The position numbers were made by a program, and so were the translations under genes. This document shows, piece by piece, positions 33,601-43,117 of a stretch of DNA of 64,000 nt (position 1 is the stretch's first letter; each line of letters opens with the position of its first letter). Source of the DNA: Allodiplogaster sudhausi (taxonomy: Eukaryota; Nematoda; Chromadorea; Rhabditida; Diplogasteridae). The DNA lies in assembly GCA_945643635.1 (NCBI GenBank), contig CALZFC010000157.1:87001-151000 (forward strand), in the 5' to 3' direction. The notes under the pieces were generated by a model that made no database searches, was not told where the DNA came from, and worked only from the letters and a program-made list of their open reading frames with translations.

Positions 33601-36600
33601 TGGAAATAAGAGACGGGGTTGAGAGAGCGACAGAGAGAGAGAGAGAGAACGAAAAGATTAAATGATACTAATCTACGAAAAAAATAGACATTTAAAATTA
33701 GAAATTTTAAAAATGTACCCCAGTTCTTGTAGTCGATCGATATGCCGCCGGGAGTTGAGTAGCCGGCGAGAAGCATTGTCGACTGCTCCAATGCACTAAT
33801 CAAACCTAAACGAGTAATATAACCTTGAAGTTTTGATCTTGTACTTTTATATAAGATGTAGTATCTGTTATTCATAGGTAAAACATTAATGAAAATAAAA
33901 AAAGATTAGAATATGCCATAAAAATATTTATGTAATCAATTAGCATGTTTAAGAAATTAGTATATCCTAACCGGTCGCCTGCTCGGCTCGCTCGCCATCG
34001 TCGAACGACGCCCAGACGGGCAGAGCCGGCGGAGACAGTAGCTGATCACCGCAGTCGCCGAGCGACTGCAAAAGAGGACTGTGTTGAGGGAAATCGAACT
34101 TTCGTCTTTCGAGTTGAAGCACGTTTTGTTAACCAATAGGCCATCACAAACCTATGATCTTCTTAGCCACAAGTTATATGCAAAATATTGTTTCCGGCGT
34201 CAGCGGAATTGAACACGGGATCAATTTCCCCGTAATGAATGCCAGATCCCTCTCGGCCATAAACACCCTCTTACCGAAGTGAAGTTTCGCGCGCGTATCT
34301 GGCGAACGTTGCGATCGTCCAGCTGGTTGAACTGGATACGCGCGAGACCGAGCACATCGCGCGAGAGGCCGACGCTGCCCGATATGTCGCCGCCGTACAA
34401 TGACGGAACTGTCTTCCTCCAAATTGGGCATTTGAATTGGCGCCGAAATATGACTGGCTCTTGCAATGATCGCTTGATAAATTCTCTATTAGATAGAAAA
34501 AGGCTACCGATCAAACCTCAATAGCCCGGCCGTTTCCACGGTGATACCTTCGGCGGGTCGACCCTAAATATGGTAAGAATACCATAAAACAATTTACATC
34601 ACAGCTATTATAAAAAAAATTTCTTTTACACTTTTTTTAGATCTCAAATTTTTCAAGAGAGGAACTGTAAATATTTTTTTTTACAAAACATGTAAATAAA
34701 AATTATGTAAACCTGAACAACGGCCGTGCGCATGCGTCCGAGCCAGCGATGCGTGCAGTTCCGCGTGTCGGGCGTTGTCTGCCAGCGGACGGAGGCTACA
34801 ATTTGGAAACAAAAATATAAATAGTATATTCCGAACCAATATAGTTAGATGAAACAGAAAGTGGTTTTCTTTTTTAAATTCTCATTTAATTCAAATTTTG
34901 AAGCGATCCTCACGGGCTCCTTGCGCTTGGCACTCGCAACGTCTGGACATTGTACCTGAAAAACAAGTGGGGGCGATGGACGAATAGGAAGATAGATGGA
35001 GAGAGAGAGACAGAGAAATAAAGATAAAGAGAGAAGGGCCCCTGGAGCTTACTCACCCTCGACGTTCTCCGGGTCTGGGCAGTCGATGACGACCACTTCG
35101 CATGCGCGTGTCTGAGGGAAGCGTACGCCCTTCCATGTCACCTCACCGCAAGTGGCAAGCGCGCTAAAGAAGTATTTTTATTTACAATTTTTTAAAGACC
35201 ATAAATGTAATAGGTACACTTACCCATAACTTTTTATCTTACCTTTTTTGCTGCGGTGAAAATATTAATAAGGATAGGCATTACAGTAGTGTTTTGCAAG
35301 TACTGTCGGATTCGAAAAAATTTCCTAACTTGTCCAGCTCCCTTTTTGTCTTTTTAGTCACTAAATTCATGACTAGTTGATATCATCACTATCTTCGGAA
35401 TATGCGTACTTTGCTCATTCTGATCTTGCACTCGCAGATCTACGTGTATCTTGCCAGTAAATGAGGAGAAAGTGAAAGCGGTGAGGTGATGTTGATCAAG
35501 GGAAAGGAATCAAAATCTATGTGTACAATACAACTGGATAAGAGAGAGCGAGGGAGATAGAGATGGAGGATGAGAGAGAAAGAGAGTGCGAGGAAGAGTG
35601 AGAGAGAGAGCGAAAGAAAGAGAGAGATAGAAAGAAGAAGGATGAGAGATCAACTTGGTAAGTAGTATAGATAAATGAAGAGGCAATGGTAGAGAAAGAA
35701 AAAGGAAGAGTTCGTGAAAAATGAGCCTCTTGCAAACGGCTAAGAAAAGAAAAGAAGGAGAAAAAGACATTCGGTCAACAAATGCATTTAGGCCAACGCG
35801 GAGAGATGCCTAGAAAGTGCTCGGCGAAAGCGAACTCACGCAATGCCTTCTTGTGCAACAGAAAGAAGGAAAGAGAGGAGATTGGGAGATTGGAAAGTGA
35901 AGTGAAAGAGCAAAAAATTATGAGCTAGGCAGATCAGCGCCATGGACAAGCAACGAGTGAGTAAGGATGGCCTGAAAAGAAGAAAAAAAGGAAAAAAAAG
36001 ATACAGTGAGAGAGCGCATAAGAGAGAATAGGAAAAAAAGAAAGGGAGACAGATTAACACTTGGAGTGAAATCGAGCCTGTCCAACATATTGAACTTTCA
36101 AATGGAATGAAATGTTTTAAAAAAAATTTTTTTTATGCTCTCTAGAATAATTTTTGGTAAAAGATTTTCTATGTAGCTTCCTTTCGAAGCGCTTTAACAA
36201 TAAAGTGCGAACACATGGATTTCAGCAGGCTCAGAATTGATAACGCAGACAAATATAAGCGAGAAGTCAGTGCAACCTCTTCCAATCCCGTCTAATAACC
36301 AAATATTAAAATATCTCCATGATCACACTATCATTCCAATGATTGTTTTATCCCCCATGATTTAACATGTTACATATATGACGGTGCAAACTTAAAAAAA
36401 AGCGGTCATTTTTGCGTTTTCGCTCCGTTATGCACACTTTTTTGGAATATTCCACACGAATGTGCCAAATTGGTCAAAAAGTACGCGTACATTTGTGCGC
36501 AAATGTGCATAACGGGTCGAAAACGCAAAAACGACCTTTTTTTTTACTTTGCACCGTCATATATCATAGTCTACTATTTGACTAATGTGTAAGAAATAAA

Positions 36601-36775
36601 GTGAGGAAAATTTCATTAAATTAAAAAACTAAATTTAATTCATAGAGATTATCTCTGCCTACTTATCGTATGGAGCAGCGTCATTGAACGTCGACAGAAT
36701 GAGAAGGAGAAGAACGGTGGCAAGCGGATTTGGCACGGAGCCAAAGGGATGGCGCCAGGCAGAAATCAGCCTCAT
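19189..36775 (-). CDS. Adhesion G-protein-coupled receptor (latrophilin-like, HormR-GAIN-7TM)
   Basis: Twenty-six exons join in phase to 2943 nt, 980 aa: 36775-36663, 35163-35057, 34955-34914, 34795-34713, 34563-34517, 34416-34275, 34065-33972, 33805-33719, 33599-33558, 33145-33014, 32888-32772, 30723-30590, 30439-30254, 29997-29915, 29796-29719, 29618-29484, 29295-29210, 28928-28810, 28491-28373, 21578-21416, 21262-21143, 20710-20556, 20436-20342, 20105-20013, 19790-19666, 19434-19189. Domains: signal peptide (core [14 protein letters not shown]); HormR, about residues 45-120 ([18 protein letters not shown] ... [10 protein letters not shown]); poly-Gly and poly-Ser linker; GAIN domain; GPS motif near 475-497 (WSTAGCMLL ... 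CQCSHLTSFAILM), with the HL/T self-cleavage site intact; seven helices about 510-750, including [29 protein letters not shown] TM7 (read [16 protein letters not shown]) and [12 protein letters not shown]; Ser/Thr-rich tail. The family couples adhesion to G-protein signalling at the plasma membrane. The ATG directly follows TTCCCAG, a possible trans-splice site. The lectin domain expected in a latrophilin is encoded by the adjacent gene. Exon 22/23 and 25 ends are the least certain. Confidence 0.88.
19799..19925. repeat. GA-rich tract in receptor intron
   Basis: GAGAGAGA/GAGAAG repeats directly after the acceptor side of receptor exon 25 (sense strand CT-rich, ending in CTCAG). Confidence 0.8.
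20155..20340. repeat. CT-rich tract in receptor intron
   Basis: CTCTATCTCGCTCTCACT repeats, grading into CTCTCTCTC, between receptor exons 24 and 23. Confidence 0.85.
20760..21135. repeat. AT-rich imperfect tandem repeats
   Basis: Units around TTAGAATATACTAATT and CTGACCTATTT occur every 25-35 bases. The segment near 20960-21045 is repeated at about 21050-21130 (both contain CTAACTGTCTGAACTATTTA). Located between receptor exons 22 and 21. Confidence 0.75.
21283..21416. repeat. CT-rich tract beside receptor exon 20 donor
   Basis: CTCTTTCTTCC/CTCTCTTTCTC runs up to the donor of exon 20 (sense strand AAG/GTGAGGAGGAAAGAG). Confidence 0.8.
21579..21690. repeat. GA-rich tract beside receptor exon 20 acceptor
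   Basis: GAGAGAGAAAGAG with a short (GACA)n. On the sense strand this is a long pyrimidine tract running directly into CTGCAG/exon 20. Confidence 0.85.
22089..22122 (+). CDS. Candidate signal-peptide exon for the nested receptor gene
   Basis: ATG at 22089 starts [10 protein letters not shown], followed by a GTGTGAGT donor. It could be the first exon of the gene continuing at 24248, but a connecting exon of matching phase was not established. Offered only as a candidate. Confidence 0.25.
22440..24161. mobile_element. Fold-back transposon, family 1
   Basis: The ends are TTAAGAGAGCCTCTCCCTAAG (22440) and CTTACGGAGAGGCTCTCTTAA (24141-24161). Arms of about 860 bp meet near 23295. The inner 800 bases are nearly identical to the element at 14952-16665, in opposite orientation. 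It lies inside the large intron of the adhesion GPCR and just upstream of the nested gene. Confidence 0.85.
24248..27519 (+). CDS. Ionotropic-receptor-like protein (SBP family 3 / iGluR-like fold), nested gene
   Basis: Ten exons read continuously for 458 aa to the TAA at 27517: 24248-24416, 24626-24774, 24946-25169, 25348-25542, 25714-25798, 25939-26042, 26716-26796, 26937-27099, 27215-27335, 27434-27519. The order is that of ionotropic receptors: a first ligand-binding half ([37 protein letters not shown]), a membrane helix ([18 protein letters not shown]), a second helix ([20 protein letters not shown]), a second binding half ([25 protein letters not shown]), and a last helix ([16 protein letters not shown]) with a basic tail. 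Nematodes have a divergent family of this kind; the ligand is unknown. All introns are GT-AG and in phase except the one before 26716, which ends TTTTTTCCG instead of an AG. The gene lies entirely within an intron of the adhesion GPCR on the opposite strand. The first exon is not settled (candidate at 22089). Confidence 0.75.
24797..24881. repeat. Imperfect intronic hairpin
   Basis: The arm AATTATTGTCGTTAGAATAT ... TCCTGTGTT (24797-24831) is repeated inverted at 24847-24881 (AACACAGGAATAG ... AATGACAATAATT) with few mismatches. It lies in the intron between exons 2 and 3 of the nested gene. Confidence 0.75.
26215..26615. repeat. Tandem array built on CCGGAATTTAGAATATTC
   Basis: About seven imperfect units of 50-60 bases alternate GGAATTTAGAATATTC with CTGTTTGCGAAA. 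They fill the intron that precedes the non-canonical acceptor at 26715. Each unit carries the palindrome GAATATTC. Confidence 0.8.
28295..28360 (-). repeat. tRNA-like SINE candidate
   Basis: On the minus strand an A-box-like TGATGCAGTGG (28353-28343) is followed about 45 bases later by a good B box, GGGTTCGAATTCC (28310-28298). No cloverleaf acceptor stem can be paired, so a tRNA-derived SINE or tRNA relic is likelier than a functional tRNA. It lies in the large receptor intron. Confidence 0.5.
28650..28792. repeat. 30-bp minisatellite, about 4.5 units
   Basis: The unit begins AGAATATTCGAATGATGAAA and ends TTCGCATTTT, with later units nearly identical. It lies between receptor exons 19 and 18 and ends 18 bases before exon 18's donor. 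Confidence 0.95.
29629..29702. repeat. GA-rich tract beside receptor exon 16
   Basis: GAGGGAGAGGAAGAG repeats, which on the sense strand form a pyrimidine tract leading to CTACAG/exon 16, the exon right after the GPS site. Confidence 0.8.
30165..30225 (-). repeat. Dispersed short intronic repeat, copy 2 of 3
   Basis: The reverse complement carries TTTGAATTTCGCG and TTTTTGCCTGACCGAAAGG, matching the copies at 327-405 and 61686-61765. It lies about 30 bases downstream of receptor exon 13. Confidence 0.55.
30768..32532. mobile_element. Fold-back transposon, family 2, complete
   Basis: The termini CATATGACGCGATTTGCGAG (30767 on) and its inverse CTCGCAAATCGCGTCATATG (near 32515-32533) flank two arms of about 870 bp that meet near 31645. 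Each arm carries CTGGCGCAGAATC and CACAAAAGGAGACCGAG. No transposase frame was seen. It lies in the intron between receptor exons 12 and 11, only about 45 bases from exon 12. Confidence 0.85.
34087..34145 (-). repeat. tRNA-like SINE candidate
   Basis: On the minus strand the A box is TGGCCTATTGG (34143-34133), followed by a B-box-like AGTTCGATTTC (34100-34090) about 35 bases on. The spacing fits a tRNA-derived promoter; no complete cloverleaf is apparent. It lies in the intron between receptor exons 7 and 6. Confidence 0.5.
34195..34262 (-). repeat. tRNA-like SINE candidate
   Basis: On the minus strand TGGCCGAGAGGG (34259-34248), an A box resembling class II tRNAs, is followed by a B-box-like TGTTCAATTCCG (34215-34204). 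A GGGATC/GATCCC pairing lies between them. It may be a diverged tRNA relic. It is adjacent to the previous candidate and ends a few bases from receptor exon 6. Confidence 0.5.
35541..36055. repeat. GA-rich tracts in the first receptor intron
   Basis: Runs of GAGAGAG/GAAAGAAAG alternate with unique A/G-rich sequence between exons 2 and 1 of the receptor (sense strand pyrimidine). Open frames rich in Leu and Ser here are artefacts. Confidence 0.75.
36372..36564. mobile_element. MITE, family M1, copy 3 (best preserved)
   Basis: The termini are TATATGACGGTGCAAACTTA and TACTTTGCACCGTCATATA. The whole element is one imperfect palindrome: left GTTATGCACACTTTTTTGG, right GTGCATAACGGGTCG. It lies about 100 bases downstream of receptor exon 1. 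Confidence 0.85.
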
Positions 36776-36781
36776 CTGGGA
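36765..36781 (-). promoter_or_regulatory. Possible trans-splice acceptor at the receptor start codon
   Basis: TTCCCAG lies directly before the ATG at 36775 (minus strand). An acceptor touching the start codon is characteristic of spliced-leader addition in nematodes. With the lectin gene ending only about 300-600 bases upstream on the same strand, an operon-like arrangement is possible. Alternatively it is an ordinary acceptor of a longer transcript. Confidence 0.35.
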
Positions 36782-36827
36782 ACGTCGTGATCCTTGAATC
36801 CCGTAGATCGGATAGCCAGGGAGTAGA

Positions 36828-36962
36828 TAGAGAGTGATAGAGAGAGAAGAGAGTGATAAAGGGAAAGAGGCAGAGAAAGGAAGAGAGAGAAAAAGAGAGG
36901 GAGCGAGAAAAAGAGAAAGAGAGAGAGAGAGAGAGAGAGCTAGAGAGAGACAGAGCTAGAGA
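36828..36962. repeat. GA-rich tract between the two receptor-related genes
   Basis: GAGAGAGAGAGAGAGCTAGAGAGAG upstream of the receptor start codon; intergenic or intronic depending on the gene model. Confidence 0.8.
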
Positions 36963-37079
36963 GAAGGAGTTACGCCAAGATTGAAAATATCTCAAGGAAG
37001 ACCAATGTGGCACCGAGCCGCCAGAGATATTTCGACGAGTACATAAACAGAAAGGGGAAAAGAAAACGTTTGTAGAGGC

Positions 37080-37160
37080 CTAGGCGTGATCGAAAGTGTT
37101 TAGGGCCGCCAAAGCCGGCGTTGAGAGTAGGCGAGGTGAGAGAGTACGTGAGAGATGAAC

Positions 37161-37200
<40 letters not shown>

Positions 37201-37944
37201 AGAGAGAAAAAATCGGCTTGGGCGGAAGAGTATTCGCTAATGATAGAGAGAGAGGCATAGAGAGAGTGAGAGAGAGACAGATGGACGAAGAAGTGGATAG
37301 AGATACTTTCAAGTAAACAGGAAGCGAAGGTTAGCGATAGAGAGAGAGAGAGCGACAGAGCGAAAGAGAGAAAGTAAAGGTAAGTAAGAGATACTGGGAA
37401 AGGTTCTCTCCAGCTGGTGCGCGACACCTTTGACTAGTAGAGATTGCATCGAGCCAATCTGATACAGTCTCCCAATAACGAAAGAGTATGGCAAACAAGG
37501 AGTGTCTGAGAATGAAGGAAATGGTAGGATAGAGCGTAGAAGGTTGAGAGAAAGAGAGAGAGGGAGATGAGAGAGACAGAGAAAGAAAAGAGAGTACGCG
37601 AGAGATACAAAGAGTGGGAGAGAGAAAGTGAGAGTGAGAGAGAAATATAGAGAATGAGAGTGCCCAGACGTGCAAAGGAATTGCTGGGCGATCATCAGCA
37701 GGGCTGCTGCTTCTTCTGTGCGTTGGTGCTGCGCGATGGTGAAGGATTCGCGAAACCAGTTATCTGTGCGGCGAGAGAGCATGCGAAGATGAGAGAGTGA
37801 GAAAAAGGGAAAGGGAAGTGAAGCAAGACAGATAAATAAAGAGAGAGACAGAGAAATGGAGAGTGAACAGAGAGAATGAGGGAACGAGAGAGAGGGAGAG
37901 GGAACGAGAGAGAGAGAAAGAAAGAGAGAGAGAGAGCAAGAGAG

Positions 37945-37982
<38 letters not shown>

Positions 37983-39725
37983 CGCAGCCTCGCACGGTTC
38001 AAAGGCATCCTGCTGCGTGTGTGTCAGTGAGAGAGTGACTCATCCGTGTTAGCCAGCCCCCTCTCATCTCTCTAAGACCTCCGCCGGAAAAAAAGACCTT
38101 GAGGCTCTTCCGATTAGACAAGTCAGCTAAGGTTACATCGATATCCATTATGCGTGACGTCATCGGGTAATAGAAAATAAAATAAAATAAAACACTATCA
38201 GCCGTGCAATTAATCTTGACAAAACTGACGCCACTTTGGAAAAATGTTAATGAAGTTTTCATTTGGAGCTCACAATCAGTGAAATTTCAGTGAAATGTTT
38301 CATGAGTTTGAGGAGACCTTTAGGAGATCTTTTATATTATGTCTTTTTACCGGGTTTTTTCCCTGGTTTTCTTAATAGAGATATATTTGTAGGTATTTAG
38401 AGATATTTTAATGATTAACAATAAGATAATGCAAAATTGAAATTATTCTAAATCGGGCAAAAGCCCCGCTCGCGCCAGATACCGAACCCCGGCACCTCAA
38501 GATTCATAGTCTGATCCCCTTCGCATTACTCTATACCACCACTTCCGCCGTCCGAATGTGCCTATCATATGAAAATGCCTACGGAAGATATTAGCCTCAC
38601 AAGCACCTATTAATCATTTTTGTGTTCCGTTATTCTTGCGCGCAAAACGTGTAGTTGAATGGCATTTAAAATTGAGCAATCTTTCAGTCAAAGATATGAA
38701 AATAGCATGCAACAGTGAGAGAAGAAAAGTTTCTAAAGAGCTTTTACAAACTTTTGCTCTCTCATTTTCAAATACTATTTCGTTTCTACTCACAAACTTC
38801 AATGAATTTTTTGCCGAATGCATTTTTAAACCTTCACAAGGTTTTCCTTTCGTTATTTAGAATGTGAGTGAAGTATGGCCATTTTCCATAGTAAATAAAA
38901 CCTGCGTGAAGTTTTTATTTGTGCTCGTTCGAATTTCACTCAACGTTTGTTTCAGTTTTCTTCCAAGATTAATTGCACGGCAGAAATTCGGTACATAATG
39001 GATAAAAAAAAATGACGCGTCAATCTATCTTCTCTTTATTTCCCTTTATATTCCATTCGCTCTCTCTTTATTTTTTATCACGCTATATTTCTTAGTCTAT
39101 CTTGATCTCTTTATCTCTCTCTTTGTCGCTCTCTCACTCTCCGTGTCTAGCCTCTTCTTCTTGCCAGTGATCTCCACCGTCGGCTGTACAGGCCGTTCGC
39201 CCGGCAGATACTCGCAGATGGCGTATCTAAGAAAAATAGGACTATTTAGAATATTCCACAAAAAAAATCAAACAAATATTTCAAACATTCCAGAAAACAT
39301 TGTCAAACTACATATATTTAGAATATTCCAGAAAACATTGTCAAATAATCTTTAAAACATTGCAGAAAAAAGTGTCTAACAATATTTAGTATGTTCCCAA
39401 AACAATTTTCAACTACGACATTTTCTTCTCTCATCAGAAATGTCAAGCAGTGGAATATTCCAAAAATGTCCTGACAAAATATTTCCGCAGACACTGCGAA
39501 AGTTGGGAAAATTGTGATTCTTATAATTTAGTTCGACTCGCTAATTGTAAGGTTAGCCTTATTCGAATGGGGTCTAAGCCACCACTGCCAACTACCGTAT
39601 CTATGTATGTATGCACCGTTTCTGATCGCAGTTCTGCGCCGTCCACACGAGAGTGCGCGTCATCTGATCCGTCTCGTATGAGATGCACGTGAACGCGAAG
39701 CCGAGTGCAGAGCCGGGCGGACTAC

Positions 39726-39756
<31 letters not shown>

Positions 39757-40816
39757 AAATATGAGCCTTTGTAGATTGAGATAAATAAATAAATAAACTG
39801 ATAGAAGGTTAAAGGATAAAAGGAAAAAAAAAGTTCCGGAAATGTGTATATAATAGAAGCACGAACACGAAGCTGACGTTTTGGCCATTGTTCCAGCGGA
39901 GCTGAGCAGCCTCATCTGCCTGTGGATGCAATTAGGAATATCCTCTTTCGTAGGTGAGAAACAAAGTGAGAGGTCGAGTGTGTAAGAGAGCGAGAGATCT
40001 CGAGGAGAGAGAGAGAGACTGGGAGAGAGAGAAGACAACTAAGATAGAGTTGCAGAGAGAGCCAAAGTAGAGCGAAACAGAGAAAGCATGAGAAAGAGGG
40101 AGAGTGAGAGAGTGAGAGAAATTCATAGAGAGTGAGTAAGAAATCTGTCGTCACACCTGCGCTCCGATCCACGCGTTGCTGCTGAGACGGCCGGCGACGC
40201 CGGATTGCTCGAACGCATCGTGAACTTGCTGTGTCACGGAGGTCGCGAGGTAGCCGCCCTAGTAAACTTGCAATGAGAATTAGAATATTCCAATTTTTAT
40301 AGAATATTCCAGAACGATTAAGAATATTCCAATAAAGAATTAGAATATTCCAGGTCTATTACAAGTTGGCAACAAAATAGCGTAAAATTCCGCTTCCCGC
40401 AGTTGTGTTGCTTTCAAAGGCAACCCTGGAATGCGGGGACGCAATGGAGACGCGAGAAGACAATACTTATTACGTGATTTCGGTCGGCTTATATAGGGCT
40501 CGAAGATGGTGTACTTTCGTAAGTGCAAAGGGAATAGGGCAGAAATGGCTGATATGGTAGTATTCTTAGGTGAGATATCGCCATCTACACGACACTCGCC
40601 AAAAGAAATTTGAATTTTCCTGCCAAAATAAATTTGAATTTTATATAAACCAAAACTGCACACCTTATTCCTGCACAGCTCGTACGCCTGTTGGTAGTCG
40701 AGGCGGCCGCGTGACTCGTCAAAGACGAAGCAGCGTTCGGCAACGGAGATAGCCGACGGCTCGGCACACTTTCCTCTACCTCTCTCATTCTCGGAGTCTG
40801 ATAAAGGCGTGGGTAA

Positions 40817-40884
<68 letters not shown>

Positions 40885-42607
40885 TTCTCCAACTCTCTCT
40901 CTCTTTCTCTATCTCTCCCTTCTACTTTTTCTTTCTCTCTTTCCTTTTCTCTAATCTCTTTCTCTTTCTCTTGCTTTCTCTAATTCTCTTTCTATTTTTC
41001 TGTTTCCACTACTTGGCTCGCAATGGAAGCGATAGAGGAGACTGGCGCGCCCGGTGCATCGTGGATTCGGGAAAGCGTAATCGAGATCATCGAGGCGACA
41101 CTCCGGTCGACCCTCGCATCTACAGTAACCCAGTTAATTTATTATAGTAGTTTATTGATTAATTTGTTAATTGTTTTATTAAAGAGAAAATATTAGAATG
41201 TAAAAAATTAAAATAAAATATAATTTTTTTTAATGAACAAAAATTAATTAGAATATAAACTAACTCTGCCGTGAGCACACTCATCGACCTGTCATCCACG
41301 CACGAGTGTGGAAAGTTGGCGCACGAATTCTGGATGTACTAGAAAAAGGAAAAAAAAATTAGTTCCATCAAAAATATATGTATAATACGCCTAAATATAT
41401 CATTTTAGAAAGTTTTTTTAAAGCCACAGTCAAATTGGACAGGCGAGAGATATATTATTTTGATATTCTGTTTAATGTTGTTCACTTTCGACAAATCGCG
41501 CCATCTCTCTTTCTGCTTTTCTCTCTGCCTCTCTCTCTCTCTCTTTTTAGTTCCTCTCGCTCTCTAACTCTCCTTCTTATCCCTAGATCATCTACCAACA
41601 TTGGTGCCATAGGACGCATAGTCGACTCGAATCGTGGACGGAGGCCGGCATACCAGCGTCAGTGGCCCGCTTGTCTCATTTGCGCAGTAGAATGATTGTG
41701 GATTTCCGCCAAAAAAATGTCGATTGATTTTGAATTCTCGATTTAGATTACGGTACATCAAATTGGAATATTCCATCATGTGGTTATTTATTCAGCTCGG
41801 CCATAATCATTGTAGTAATTTGAATAAATAAAAAGAAAAAGAAAAGATATGCCTGGATCATCGCGCTGATCGCAAAATGCACCAGTATTCCCGGCGAAGC
41901 ATTCGCACTCCTCGAAGAGTGTCCACTCATCTAAATCATACAACTAACTAGCTATTAAGTATTAAATCAACCTAATTCGTAAAGCTACAAAATATAGAAA
42001 TATTCAATCAATATTTTATGCACCAAATATCCAGACGCTTCTCACATGAGACAAGTCAAGATAGGTATAGAGATTTGTACTTCTTACTTACATTTTGTTA
42101 GTCATTACCAATACTTTACAAGTCTGCCAGTATGTGTACTAAAACAAAGTTCTTGCAACAATCGCAAGAATACTCTTTCTCCCGTTCTTTCTCCCGCGCA
42201 ACAAAAAAACCATTCTCTTGCAGCAGGCAGCTGCCGCCATTGGCGTTGCATCGATTTGGCGTCGGGCATTCTCGGCGAGATTGCGCTGGAAGGAAAAAAA
42301 CTTATGGATTTTTTCTCTTTTAAAATAAAAATTTTCTATTACTCTGCCAATCTTTCTTTTTTTTTTTTTTTTTTAGAAAATCGCACCATGTATCCAACAA
42401 GCTTAAAAATTTATTAAACTTTCGCTTTTTCCACACAATTCGCTTTATAGCCATCTATTTTTTTGAGAATATCCAAAAAAATACCAATTAAAATGACCAA
42501 ATAATTTATTTTCCTAAAAAGAAATCAATATCATCTCTGAGAGCTTAACCTTTCGTTTCTTGAAGAAAGTTACTGCAGAGAAGACAGAGCAAGGCGAATT
42601 TCGTCAT
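37080..42607 (-). CDS. Secreted EGF-SUEL lectin-C-type lectin protein
   Basis: The ATG at 42607 begins signal peptide MTKFALLCLLC. Phased exons: 42607-42574, 42285-42211, 41930-41853, 41736-41600, 41338-41265, 41119-41013, 40773-40664, 40258-40157, 39919 to about 39860, 39721-39617, 39226-39138, 37763-37670, 37505-37395. Domains in order: an EGF-like module (CPTPNRCNANGGSCLL ... CECFAGNTGAFC); a SUEL/rhamnose-binding lectin (LTLVCRPPSTIRVDYASYGT ... CTGRASLLYRFHC); a C-type lectin domain (ERCFVF ... YELC, GGYLATSVTQQV, WIGAQADEAAQLRWNNG, NCDQKRYAICEY); then an unrecognised region (NNWFRESFTIAQHQRTEEAA; RYWETVSDWLDAIS). The 3' end is unresolved; one open terminal exon would stop at 37080. Exons 3 and 9 appear to use GC donors. 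SUEL and C-type lectins bind carbohydrates outside the cell. The domain set and the HormR-GAIN-7TM gene just downstream suggest the two derive from, or still form, one latrophilin gene. Confidence 0.7.
37545..37982. repeat. GA-rich tracts
   Basis: Several long GAGAGAGA blocks (densest at 37860-37980) surround lectin-gene exon 12 (37763-37670); the sense strand is pyrimidine-rich. Confidence 0.85.
38466..38545 (-). repeat. tRNA-like sequence, weak SINE candidate
   Basis: The minus strand shows GTGGTGGTATAGAG, then about 40 bases later GGGGTTCGGTATC, resembling A and B boxes with mismatches. It lies in the 1.4-kb intron between lectin-gene exons 11 and 12. The rest of 38100-39100 shows nothing gene-like. 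Confidence 0.35.
39235..39480. repeat. Imperfect repeats of GAATATTCCA / AAAACATTGTCAAA
   Basis: Five or six units of 35-45 bases pair an AGAATATTCCAGAAAACATT-like half with a GTCAAAC half, in the intron upstream of lectin exon 11. Confidence 0.75.
39725..40140. repeat. GA-rich tracts flanking C-type lectin exons
   Basis: GAGAGAGA at 39725-39750, running into the CTCGTAG acceptor of exon 10 on the sense strand, and at 39968-40135 after the donor of exon 8. Confidence 0.85.
40275..40355. repeat. GAATATTCC cluster
   Basis: Four copies of GAATATTCCA within 80 bases; one, AGAATATTCCAGAACG, contains three alternating GAA/TTC units. Intronic, between lectin exons 8 and 7. Confidence 0.8.
40815..40995. 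repeat. CT-rich tract
   Basis: CTCTCTCTCTCTTTCTC repeats in the intron between lectin exons 7 and 6. Confidence 0.9.
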
Positions 42608-42769
42608 TATCTCCTTTTCCTTCATTCATAAGAGCCACAACGATAGCCGTATGGTCAACTTTGGATGATCTCGAGATTTCGAGGGTACAGAGAAAAGAGG
42701 GGATTGGAGGTAGGATGATGATGCTATCTAGACCAAGTCACCGCGCACGGGGGCAGAGATAAGTGGCTA

Positions 42770-43000
42770 AGGAAGAGAGAGAGATCGAGAGATTGGGAGA
42801 GACTGAGAGAGCGTTTAGACATTTAGAGGACAATGTTGAGATCCCGAGAGATCCGGTCGGGAGTGGCAACATAAATAGAAAAAGAAAAAGAAATAGAAAT
42901 AGCAACGAGAGAGAGATAGAAAGGGAGAGAAAGAGGGAGAGATAGAGAAAGAGGGGGAGTGAGAGAAGAGAGAGAGGATAGAGAGAGAGAGAGAAAGCTA
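42770..43000. repeat. GA-rich tract upstream of the lectin gene
   Basis: GAGAGAGATAGAAAGG-type repeats about 160-390 bases 5' of the lectin gene start. The open frame through it is an artefact. Confidence 0.85.
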
Positions 43001-43117
43001 TGTTTGCTTACTTATTACTCACTATCGAGTGGCGCTTGTTGTCGGCTAACAGACTATCGATTTTAAGCATTTGTGAATGATTTTTATTCACAATTTCATA
43101 CTTTAACTGATTGTGAA

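Noticed and set aside
34195..34262. Functional tRNA gene
   Set aside because: A- and B-box-like motifs are present but no acceptor stem or complete cloverleaf could be paired.
37080..38010. Leu/Ser-rich frames up to 228 codons on the minus strand
   Set aside because: Same artefact of GA/CT repeats; short embedded segments do form exons of the lectin gene but in spliced context.
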